Assembly (NCBI GenBank): GCA_012965445.1
Contig: DTSJ01000425.1
Location: 1-7,357, forward strand
Reading direction: 5' to 3'
DNA: 7,357 nt
Origin: Candidatus Hydrogenedentota bacterium
GTDB taxonomy: Bacteria > Hydrogenedentota > Hydrogenedentia > Hydrogenedentiales > GCA-2746185
In this document: positions 1-7,300 of the stretch, in pieces
Position numbering within the stretch: position 1 is the first letter of the stretch
Layout of the letters: each line of letters opens with the position of its first letter
Made by a program: the position numbers and the translations under genes
Notes under the pieces: generated by a model
Databases searched by the model: none
What the model was told of the DNA's origin: nothing
The model's input: the letters and a program-made list of their open reading frames with translations, nothing else

Positions 1-550
1 GAAAAGTACGCTTCTGAATCTTTTGGGGTGCCTCGACAAGCCTACCAGCGGGGACTATTACTTCGACGGTCATGATGTGAACTCTCTAGATGACGATGCC
101 TTGAGCGAGTTGCGATTGAATTCTCTGGGCTTTATTTTCCAGAGTTTCAACCTGATTCCGCAGTTGACGGTTCGGGAAAACATCGGATTGCCGCTCTTTT
201 ACCTCAAATGGAATGCGGCAGAACGGGATGAAAAGGCGGGGGAGCTTGCCGAGCTTGTGGGTCTGGGCGATCGGCTGAAACATCGTCCAAGTGAGTTGTC
301 CGGTGGACAGCAGCAGCGCGTTGCGATCGCGCGGTCGCTGGCGAATGATCCGACGATTCTGCTTGCGGACGAGCCTACGGGGAACCTGGATTCTAAAACA
401 GGCGAGCAGATCATGGACATGCTGGCCGAGCTGAACAGCCAGGGGAAGACGCTAATTATGGTAACGCATGAGACGAATATTGCTGAGTATGCGAAGACGC
501 ATATTCACATGCGGGACGGTCTGGTGGACAGCATTGAGAGCGTGTCGTAA
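1..550 (+). CDS. ABC transporter ATP-binding protein, MacB/LolD type (5' end cut by window)
   Basis: This is the ATPase of an ABC exporter, which hydrolyses ATP at the cytoplasmic face of the inner membrane to drive the permease encoded next. The frame is open from base 2, so the gene starts upstream; a TTG at 23 is an internal codon, not a start. The first visible residues, KSTLLN, are the end of Walker A. The Q-loop glutamine is at 140-142, the signature LSGGQ at 296-310, Walker B ILLADEP ends with its Asp-Glu pair at 368-373, the D-loop NLDS follows, and the H-loop histidine is at 467-469. About 182 codons are visible; family members have about 220-235, so some 40 N-terminal residues are missing. 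The motif set and the MacB-like neighbour place it in the MacB/LolD/FtsE group. The exported substrate cannot be told. The stop TAA shares a base with the next ATG, suggesting translational coupling. Confidence 0.95.
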   Translation, partial: KSTLLNLLGCLDKPTSGDYYFDGHDVNSLDDDALSELRLNSLGFIFQSFNLIPQLTVRENIGLPLFYLKWNAAERDEKAGELAELVGLGDRLKHRPSELSGGQQQRVAIARSLANDPTILLADEPTGNLDSKTGEQIMDMLAELNSQGKTLIMVTHETNIAEYAKTHIHMRDGLVDSIESVS

Positions 551-1818
551 TGTGGGATCTAAATTTATATCAGAATATCGAATCGGGCGTGAAGAACCTG
601 CTGCTGCATAAGCTGCGTTCGCTCCTGACGATGTTGGGTATGGTTTTTGGTGTTGCGAGCGTGATTGCTATGCTCTCGATTGGTGAAGGTGCAAGCAAGC
701 AGGCTCTGGATGACATCCGTAAACTGGGCAGCACGAATATTATAATCAATGCAGTAAAGCCGACTGAGGACGAAGCTGCGGCTACGGTGCGAACGTTTTT
801 TAGTGTCTATGGTCTTCTGTATGAGGATGAAATTCGAATTCGAGAATCCTTTGAGACCGTGGAAAAGACGGTTCCGGTGAAGCTCGTACGTAAAGAGGGT
901 CGTCTGAATGATCGATCACTTGAGCTGAGGCTGGTGGGGACGACCGCGGAATGGTTCGATCTTGTTCATAGGCCGACGGTCGCGGGTCGTACGCTGATTC
1001 CGAGAGACGATTCTTCGTTTTCGAATGTGTGTGTATTGACTGAGTATGGCGCGCGTCGCCTGTTGGCAACGAAGGCAACGATAGGGCAATCGCTCCGACT
1101 TGGAAGTGACTACTTTGAAGTGGTCGGCATCGTAAAGAGTGAAGAGGGCCAGAGCCGGGACATCCAGACACCTGATGAGAAAGTGGATGCGTATATTCCG
1201 TTGAACGTTGCCCAGACCCGGTTCGGCGATGTGAGTGTTCGGCGGAGTACCGGATCTCAGGACAGGGAGATGGTCGAGCTTCACCAGTTGATCGTACAGG
1301 TAAGATCCAATGATGAAGTTGAAGCGACGGCTGCCGCAATTCGGGCCATGTTGGAGCGCTTCCACAAGAAAGTGGATTACCGGATCAGCGTTCCGCTTAC
1401 GCTGCTGCGACAGGCTGAGGCAACGAAGCGAACCTTTAATATTGTGTTGGGATCGATCGCGGCGATCAGTCTGCTTGTAGGCGGAATAGGGATTATGAAT
1501 ATTATGCTGGCTTCTGTGACGGAGCGAACGCGGGAGATTGGGGTGCGGCGGGCTATCGGCGCGAAGAGGCGGGAGATCATATTGCAGTTCCTTGTGGAGA
1601 CGGTGGTGCTTTCGGTGGTGGGCGGTTTTATCGGAATTGGGATTGGTGTTTCGATACCGTGGCTGGTGACGTATTTTGCGAAAATGCCGACGGTAGTCAC
1701 GGGTACGAGCCTTGTGCTTTCTGCGGGGATCAGCGTTGCGATAGGGATTGTATTTGGACTGTATCCTGCCATACGTGCTGCGAATCTTGATCCTATCACG
1801 GCGCTGCGGCACGAATAG
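550..1818 (+). CDS. ABC transporter permease, MacB/FtsX family (422 aa)
   Basis: This is the inner-membrane permease of a MacB/LolCDE-type (type VII) ABC exporter. Residues about 25-44 form the first membrane helix, after a basic stretch LLLHKLRSLL. A large periplasmic domain follows to about residue 295 (MacB periplasmic core type, with phrases such as VVGIVKSEEG and the YIPLN strand). Three C-terminal helices lie at about 297-321, 346-374 and 388-408 and make the FtsX domain. The hallmark TERTREIGVRRAIGAKRREI coupling segment lies between helices 2 and 3, and the protein ends in DPITALRHE, typical of the family. In Escherichia coli MacB the ATPase is fused to the permease; here the two are separate genes with a one-base TAATG overlap. 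A MacA-like adaptor, if present, must be upstream. The substrate is unknown: the family moves antibiotics, toxins, lipoproteins or peptides. Confidence 0.94.
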   Translation: MWDLNLYQNIESGVKNLLLHKLRSLLTMLGMVFGVASVIAMLSIGEGASKQALDDIRKLGSTNIIINAVKPTEDEAAATVRTFFSVYGLLYEDEIRIRESFETVEKTVPVKLVRKEGRLNDRSLELRLVGTTAEWFDLVHRPTVAGRTLIPRDDSSFSNVCVLTEYGARRLLATKATIGQSLRLGSDYFEVVGIVKSEEGQSRDIQTPDEKVDAYIPLNVAQTRFGDVSVRRSTGSQDREMVELHQLIVQVRSNDEVEATAAAIRAMLERFHKKVDYRISVPLTLLRQAEATKRTFNIVLGSIAAISLLVGGIGIMNIMLASVTERTREIGVRRAIGAKRREIILQFLVETVVLSVVGGFIGIGIGVSIPWLVTYFAKMPTVVTGTSLVLSAGISVAIGIVFGLYPAIRAANLDPITALRHE

Positions 1819-1863
1819 GTCTTACTTTCCCGTTGTTATCACAACATCATTGTATTGGCGACA

Positions 1864-1918
1864 TAATGCCGTTAATAGACCGTAAGGTCAAAAACTCAGC
1901 CTAACTCTTAATGCCGTT
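1864..1918. repeat. 10-base direct repeat TAATGCCGTT, two copies
   Basis: TAATGCCGTT occurs at 1864-1873 and again at 1909-1918, start to start 45 bases apart (about four helical turns), just after the permease gene. It may be a paired protein-binding site or chance; no known regulator motif is recognised. Confidence 0.35.
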
Positions 1919-1934
1919 GTATATAGGCTCATTG

Positions 1935-1944
1935 TCGAATTCGA
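1935..1944. repeat. 10-base perfect palindrome TCGAATTCGA
   Basis: A perfect palindrome immediately left of the 9-bp inverted repeat at 1945-1974. The same 10-mer also occurs inside the permease gene at 834-843, where it encodes part of an Ile-Arg-Ile-Arg run. Possible operator, unproven. Confidence 0.3.
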
Positions 1945-1981
1945 GCAGGAAATCTCGAATGGTTTATTTCCTGCGTGTTTT
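1945..1981 (+). terminator. Possible weak terminator or operator: 9-bp inverted repeat
   Basis: GCAGGAAAT (1945-1953) and its exact complement ATTTCCTGC (1966-1974) would form a 9-bp stem with a 12-base loop. It is followed by GTGTTTT, a short and interrupted T tract. It lies about 130 bases after the permease stop. The stem is only moderately GC-rich and the loop is large, so it could end exporter-operon transcription weakly or instead be a binding site. Confidence 0.3.
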
Positions 1982-2135
1982 CGGGGATGATCGCCGACAG
2001 GAAGAAGAGCAGTAACGCAAACTTCCGCGATGCTGACAAAGTTCGTATGAGTTCCGCGGGGTGAAAGTTTTTAATGCCAATCTTCCCATAAACCTCAGTC
2101 AGAGTGGGGCACAGTACCAGCGAATTTCGACAATC

Positions 2136-2161
2136 TGGCATCGAACGGCGTTCGAGTGCCA
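2136..2161 (+). promoter_or_regulatory. Strong interrupted palindrome / hairpin upstream of tamA
   Basis: The outer arms TGGCA (2136-2140) and TGCCA (2157-2161) flank the inner arms TCGAACG (2141-2147) and CGTTCGA (2149-2155) around a single central G at 2148. Only one base (G2156) is unpaired in the arms. As RNA it would fold into an 11-bp hairpin with a GGC loop and one bulge. As DNA it is a good candidate for a dimeric repressor or activator site. No T tract follows, so it is not a standard terminator. It lies 64 bases before the favoured tamA start at 2226 and 19 bases before the alternative ATG at 2181. Confidence 0.5.
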
Positions 2162-2225
2162 TGGTAGAATCTTCAATGATATGAGTGCCGATGAATATTT
2201 GCGAGGCACAGCGGATACCATAATA

Positions 2226-4001
2226 TTGAATGACTTCATACGAATTACAGTAATCATAGCGCTCGCGTTTACGGTCTCCGTCCCCGCCCAGCAGACCGGA
2301 ATTGCGTATCGGGTTCAGTTTTCCGGTGTGGAAGACGGAAAACTTGAAGCACGTTTGAGAGCGCTTTCGGATTCTGTCGGACAACAAGACACGCGGTCCC
2401 GAAGCCTGTTTCAACTCCGTAGGCGTGCTGAGCGGGATGAGGTTACTTTAATGAAGGGCCTCAAAGCTGAGGGGTTCTATGCCGCGATGCTCTCTTTTAC
2501 ATTGGAGGATGATGGCGGAGTCACGATTGTCCGTTTTTTGATCGATCCCGGTCCCCAATATCGATTCGCTTCAATCGTGATAGATTTTGAAGACAAGCCT
2601 GAAAATTTTGTAGGCACGTTTCAGAAGGTTCCGCCGAAGGTTCTAATTTCTGGAGAGCTCGCCTGGGCTCAAGAGGTCGTGGATGCGGAACAAGCGCTGT
2701 TGAGGCACCTACGCGAAGAAGGGTATCGATTCGCGGAATCTATCGGTCGTGAAGTGATCGTCGAGCATTCAACATTTACGATGGATGTTACATACCACCT
2801 TAATGCGGGTCCTTTAACTCGATTCGGTATGGTTCAGGTATCGGGACTTGAGGGGGTGAAAGAAGAAGTAGTTCTCGCGGAGGTTCCCTGGAAACTCGGG
2901 GATCAATACAAGGAAAGCCTGTTGGAGCGTCTGCGCAAACGATTGTATGAGACTGGTCTGTTTTCTGTGGTTCGTCTTCGTCCGGCGGAAAGCCTGGATG
3001 ACTCGGAAAAGCTTCCCATCAATATAGAATTGACCGAACGGGACAAAAGGACGATCTGGTCCGGTGTCGAGTATTTCACCGATGAAGGTATCGGAACAGG
3101 ATTGGGGTGGGAGCATCGAAATTTGAGAGGATTGGGGCATCGCTTAACGCTCGAAGCGCGATTCAGCGAAACACGGCTACAGGGAAAGAGTGAGTATCGG
3201 ATGCGCAATTTTCATCGTAGCGATCAGACACTACGACTTGGCATTGAAGGGGGGCGTTACAGACCTGAGGCTTTTTCCCAAGACTACGGTCGGGTCAGCG
3301 CCTTAATTGATCGCCCTCTGCGAGAGAAGCTTACGGGAAGTCTCGGAATCGCGCTGAAAATAAGTGAGGTGGAACAGTTCGATGAAACTGACTCGTTCAC
3401 ATTGGTGTCGCTCCCCGCGGAACTGCTCTGGGACGGTTCGGACAGGCCTCTCAATGCTACTTCCGGGTTTAAGGTGCGGGTTCGCAGCGAGCCCTTTGTC
3501 GATCCTATTGAACAAGATACTTCATTCATGAAATCCAGTATTACGACGAATTACTATCTTCCGCTAGTCAAAGAGGGAAAACTCGTTATCGCGACACGTT
3601 TAATGCTCGGCGCTATCGTGGGCGAGTCGGTGAACGGAGTTCCTGCTGATGAACGTTTCTATGCGGGCGGCGGCGGATCCATTCGGGGGTATACCTTCCA
3701 GACAGTAGGGCCGCTCAACGGTGATGAGCCGACGGGTGGAGGCAGCAAGATCGAGATCGCGGTCGAGATTCGATACCGGATGAGTGAACACCTTGGAGTT
3801 GTGGCGTTCGTGGACGCCGGTTCAGCGTTTACATCCTCACTGCCGGATTTCGGTGAGGAACTGCTCTTCGGGGCAGGTCTCGGCCTTCGGTATTTCAGTC
3901 CGATTGGTCCCTTGCGATTGGATGTAGCGCTTCCCCTGGATCGTCGCGATGGAATCGACGAATCGTTCCAGCTGTATCTCAGTATCGGTCAGGCGTTCTA
4001 G
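2226..4001 (+). CDS. tamA: TamA-like Omp85 outer-membrane assembly protein (591 aa from TTG 2226)
   Basis: This is an outer-membrane beta-barrel of the Omp85 superfamily and the probable outer-membrane half of the TamA-TamB assembly module. From TTG 2226 a signal peptide is evident: a hydrophobic core ITVIIALAFTVSV, then PAQQ, with cleavage likely after Ala21. Three POTRA-like domains follow (about residues 27-110, 139-196 and 199-275; the last has VSGLEG and LYETGLFSVVRLRP). The barrel runs from about 276 to 591. It carries the conserved loop-6 motif in GGGGSIRGY (SIRGY at residues 485-489, Arg codon 3684-3686) and ends in a C-terminal Phe within FQLYLSIGQAF, a typical beta-signal. Length and three POTRAs fit TamA (E. 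coli about 577 aa) better than BamA, as does tamB starting four bases later. The frame is open back to a GTG at 2061, with an ATG at 2181. I prefer 2226 because either alternative puts extra hydrophilic sequence before the signal peptide. No start has a strong Shine-Dalgarno. Confidence 0.88.
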   Translation: MNDFIRITVIIALAFTVSVPAQQTGIAYRVQFSGVEDGKLEARLRALSDSVGQQDTRSRSLFQLRRRAERDEVTLMKGLKAEGFYAAMLSFTLEDDGGVTIVRFLIDPGPQYRFASIVIDFEDKPENFVGTFQKVPPKVLISGELAWAQEVVDAEQALLRHLREEGYRFAESIGREVIVEHSTFTMDVTYHLNAGPLTRFGMVQVSGLEGVKEEVVLAEVPWKLGDQYKESLLERLRKRLYETGLFSVVRLRPAESLDDSEKLPINIELTERDKRTIWSGVEYFTDEGIGTGLGWEHRNLRGLGHRLTLEARFSETRLQGKSEYRMRNFHRSDQTLRLGIEGGRYRPEAFSQDYGRVSALIDRPLREKLTGSLGIALKISEVEQFDETDSFTLVSLPAELLWDGSDRPLNATSGFKVRVRSEPFVDPIEQDTSFMKSSITTNYYLPLVKEGKLVIATRLMLGAIVGESVNGVPADERFYAGGGGSIRGYTFQTVGPLNGDEPTGGGSKIEIAVEIRYRMSEHLGVVAFVDAGSAFTSSLPDFGEELLFGAGLGLRYFSPIGPLRLDVALPLDRRDGIDESFQLYLSIGQAF

Positions 4002-4005
4002 CAAT

Positions 4006-4317
4006 ATGTCAAAGAAATCGATCCTCAAGAAATGGTTCAAGCGAACACTCAGGTTCATGGCCTTCGTGCTCATTCTACTTCTTGTGTTTTTATCGGTTCT
4101 TCAGATGCCCTTTGGAAAGCGTTTACTCTCTGATCTTTTATCCAGGCAACTCAGCGGATTGAGTGCCGAAACGATTCATGTGGGCACCATCTCGGGGTTT
4201 GTGCCGTTCGCGATGAGTATTGATCGTGTAGAAATTGAGGATGTTCAAGGTCAATGTCCCCTTTCGAAATGGCCTTTGGTCGGTTGTCGCTCCTTTCTCT
4301 GGAAACCGAGAGGGTAG
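4006..4317 (+). CDS. tamB: TamB N-terminal part, ends at a premature stop (103 aa as read)
   Basis: The ATG lies four bases after the tamA stop. The protein opens with a basic stretch (SKKSILKKWFKR) and a membrane helix at about residues 17-32 (FMAFVLILLLVFLSVL), a signal anchor as in TamB. Then comes the family's first conserved region: RLLSDLLSRQLSGLSAETIHVGTISG, split as RLLSDLLSRQ and LSAETIHVGTISG, followed by IDRVEIEDVQG, matching the usual amphipathic helix and beta pattern ending in D-x-x-G. After about residue 83 (base 4254) the reading turns implausible, with two cysteines and a Trp- and Pro-rich tail, and stops with TAG at 4315-4317. Meanwhile another frame continues the TamB-like sequence. 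The 3' end is therefore best seen as a frameshift product, not a real C-terminus. There is no clear Shine-Dalgarno; translation is probably coupled to tamA. Confidence 0.8.
   Translation: MSKKSILKKWFKRTLRFMAFVLILLLVFLSVLQMPFGKRLLSDLLSRQLSGLSAETIHVGTISGFVPFAMSIDRVEIEDVQGQCPLSKWPLVGCRSFLWKPRG
4239..4317 (+). other. tamB: Frameshift junction inside tamB
   Basis: The N-terminal frame is open to 4317. The downstream frame is open from 4239, after a TGA at 4236-4238. The switch must lie in this overlap and corresponds to a -1 shift, that is, a net loss of 3n+1 bases. The two cysteine codons read in the first frame after 4254, in an otherwise cysteine-free protein, argue that the break is at or just before 4255, for example one A missing from the CAATG at 4252-4256. 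CCCC at 4258-4261 and AAA at 4267-4269 are other places where a base could be lost. No canonical X XXY YYZ slippery heptamer in the correct phase was seen. Confidence 0.7.
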
Positions 4318-7300
4318 ATCTGATCACTCTGCCTCAGCGAGAGATGGCCGAGGAAACTCCCGCGACAGCTTCGAGCATCCCGAATATACCCGTGTGGCTG
4401 ACGATCAAAGAATTCATAATCGATAGAATCGATATTGACGAAGAGGTATTGGGTCAGTCTGCTTCATTGATGATATCGGGATCCTTAGTCCAAACCAGCC
4501 CGAACAGCGGCATCAAGTTATCGCTGTACGCCCATGACCTAAAGGAGTCCGACACCAAGATCGCGTTTTTCGCTGAGAAACAGGACCAGTCACTGGTTCT
4601 GAACGCTTCACTTCACGACGGCATCTATCTGCCAGAACGATTGAATACGTCGGATCCCATTTCGATCGAATTGAGCGGGGCAGGACTAATAGCTTCCTGG
4701 GCAGGTGAGCTGGGTTTCTCCATCGGCGATGAGAAAATTGGTAAGGTAACCATTGAATACGAGGAAGGCAACGCTTTAAGAGTAAGGAGCATTGACGCCG
4801 TTCGTCTTACAAACGAAAGTTTTCCGGTATTCGTATCCGATCTGTTGGGCTCAGAAACGTCGTTTGAGGCAACGGTGAATCTTGCGCGATTTTCAAGTGA
4901 GCCCTCGGGATCGCTCTCGCTTGTAAGCAGCGTTTCGGAACTGAACGTCTCAGGATCGTTTAACATTGAAGAACAGACCGTCAACGGAGATGTCATGTTT
5001 ACTCATGTTCAACTATCCAGACTTTCGGACAGGTTCGAAGCCAATCAAGTCAACCCAGCCAAACTCACAATTGAAATTCGCGGGACGACCGAGGAATTGC
5101 ACAGCAGCGTCACTGCCTGGAGCGCCGAAGAAAAGGTCATGGAGGGTGAGGTCGTTATACGCGCGTCTTCGCCATTTGCGATTCAAGGAAATCTCAAAGC
5201 ATTGGCGGATACTGGATTGTGGACGGAGAAATTTCAGACGATTTTTTCCGACGACATCGAAATGTCTCTTGACCTGAATTACGACCAGGAATCAGACCGC
5301 TTTGTCGTCCGGGAGTTTGACCTATCAACGACCTGGGCTGAGTTCAGTGTGGCGGGCTCTTCTACTTGGAAGGCAAAGACTATCGACGGAACGGTGAAGG
5401 CCTCGATCGACAACCTGGATGGTCTGAACGAATTTCTCGGAATCGATTTAGGTGGTCGAGCGACGCTGAGCGCTGAAATGCATGGAACAACGTCGGATTT
5501 TCACACCACTTCTCATGTTGCCATACACGATTTCGAAGTGGCCGACGTTCGGATTTCCAGCATTGAATTGGAGATAGAAGCGCAAGGTAAGGATTGGACG
5601 AACGCTTTTGAGACCCCGACCTCTCTACATCTCGAGGGATCGGGCGAATCAATTCGGATCAACGAACAGACTCAGCCACGCATTGAATTTGTAGCCGATG
5701 GATCAATTCCCAACGAAGAAGAGCTGATTCTTGATGAATTTTCGCTCCACGACCAAAATACCCACGTATCTGGAAATGCAGATGTGAATCTTCAAACAAG
5801 GGAAACGGTCGTGCATGTCGAGGCGCGCAGTAATGACATCGCCGCTGTGACGTCCCTTTTCGATAACGAGATAAGCGGCAGGCTCGAAGCAGCGCTGCAG
5901 CTCAAATCAGAAGCCGGAGTCTGGCACGGGGTTCTGAACATGCAGTTGGATGAACCTGATAGATTGCCCCGTGGATTGTCCGAATTGGCGGGACAACATG
6001 TACGGGCAGATATTCAAGGTACATTTCTCGATGACGTGTTCACGATTAACTCGGCAGAACTGGAAGGACAGTATGCTCGACTCACTGGCACCGGACGTTA
6101 TCACTCGGAATCTCGTGATGGCACCCTGCAAGGTAATATCACCGTGCCGGATCTGGGCGTGTTGAACTCCGAGAAAAGCAGCGTATTAGCAGGTCACGCA
6201 ATGGCGGAAGTTTCCATTCACTCATCGGGCGAGCAATTCGAAGCACGCCTCAACATAAATGTCGGAGAGCTTCGATTCAATGATCAAGAAGTCGAAACAG
6301 CACAGGTATGGATAGACATCAATGGGGAATCCCAAAATGGAGAAGGCATTACTCACGTATCTTTGGGGCATTCAGGCGAAATCATTGAAGCTGAAAGTTC
6401 ATTTCGGTTCGACAGCGACAGGATCATTGTACCGAAATTTTTAATCACGAATCGCGACAATGTGATCGAAGGGAACGCAGAGATTGCCTACAGGGACTCA
6501 ACAGGAAGAGTCGAGATTGCGGCCTTGATGCCTGACCTCTCATCTTTCGAGCCCTTTATCGGAATGCCCCTGCAAGGCTCCATCGACGGAGATGCAGAAT
6601 TTGACGGGCGCGGTGGTACGGAGTCATTTGGCGGTCTATTCAACATACATGATTTTTCTACGTCTGTGCTGAGCGCTGATTTTGTCACCGCCTCATGGAA
6701 ACTTGATGATGTCCTGACATCTCCCCAAGGCCGTTTGAATGTATCTGGTTCAGAAATAGCATTAGAGCAGATTGTGGTGCAGAAGTTTGAGGCTTCCGAC
6801 AACTTGAAGGACGGGATTTCGGACATTGAGATCGAGGCGTCCGGAGAATTAGATCATAATATCCCTTGGAATGCGTCGGCATACACAAAGCTGTATACAG
6901 AAGAGTCGAAAATCGACCTTGAACGCTTGCAAGGAAACCTTGATCGGTACGCGTTTCGACTCATAGAATCAACGGCTATCTCAGTCGATGATCAACAGAT
7001 TCTGCTGGATCCCACACGACTGCAGGTGGCAAATGGAACCATTGACGCCGGGGGTATATGGTCGGAGAACCTTCTGAATGTGGATTCTCACTGGAAAGCT
7101 ATCCCACTGTCCATCGCAGAGTTGTTCGGATTTCCAATCGCGCAGGGAACCATGGATGGAAGGATCGATCTTTCTGGAACCCCTGAAGCTCCACAAGGTG
7201 AAATGAGCATTCAAATCAGCGACTTTAGAACCCGTGACATGATGCGTCAAGCAGACTTGCCGTCAGTCTTTGCGTCTTCCGAAATATCTCTATCCAATGA

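Larger units (their letters stand above)
1819..2225 (+). other. Intergenic leader between the exporter genes and tamA
   Basis: About 407 bases without a convincing gene. One frame on the + strand is open from a GTG at 2061 into tamA, and a 161-codon frame is open on the minus strand (1929-2414), but neither gives a recognisable protein. The + strand extension contains a cysteine, absent from the rest of TamA, and places non-signal sequence before a clear signal peptide. The region holds a 10-base direct repeat, a 10-base palindrome, a 9-bp inverted repeat and a strong hairpin-like element, each listed separately. The gap suggests that tamA-tamB is transcribed separately from the exporter genes. 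No promoter with good -35 and -10 matches at proper spacing was found. Confidence 0.6.

Noticed and set aside
916..1812. 298-codon open frame on the minus strand opposite the permease
   Set aside because: Its translation is Arg-, His- and Ser-rich with no recognisable domain, and it lies wholly opposite a clearly real gene; it is a shadow frame.
1832..1845. Small hairpin GTTGT-TATC-ACAAC just after the permease stop
   Set aside because: Five AT-rich pairs and no T tract; not a convincing terminator.
1878..1889. Small hairpin GACC-GTAA-GGTC
   Set aside because: Only four base pairs, though with a GNRA-type loop, and followed by A rather than T; too short to call a structure or terminator.
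1932..1960. Possible promoter TTGTCG (1932-1937), 17-base spacer, TCGAAT (1955-1960)
   Set aside because: Only four of six matches in each box and it overlaps the inverted repeats; not strong enough to call.
1929..2414. 161-codon open frame on the minus strand covering the leader and tamA start
   Set aside because: No recognisable protein pattern or ribosome site; half of it is antisense to TamA signal and POTRA sequence.
4258..4270. Programmed -1 ribosomal frameshift site in CCCCTTTCGAAA
   Set aside because: No X XXY YYZ heptamer in the right phase, and no obvious downstream structure was noticed; a mutation or sequencing indel is simpler.
4235..4426. 63-codon + strand open frame across the tamB junction
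   Set aside because: Third frame with no family similarity; both other frames explain the region as TamB.
4966..5277. 103-codon + strand open frame inside the TamB body
   Set aside because: Basic, low-plausibility translation within a frame that is already a continuous TamB reading; shadow frame.
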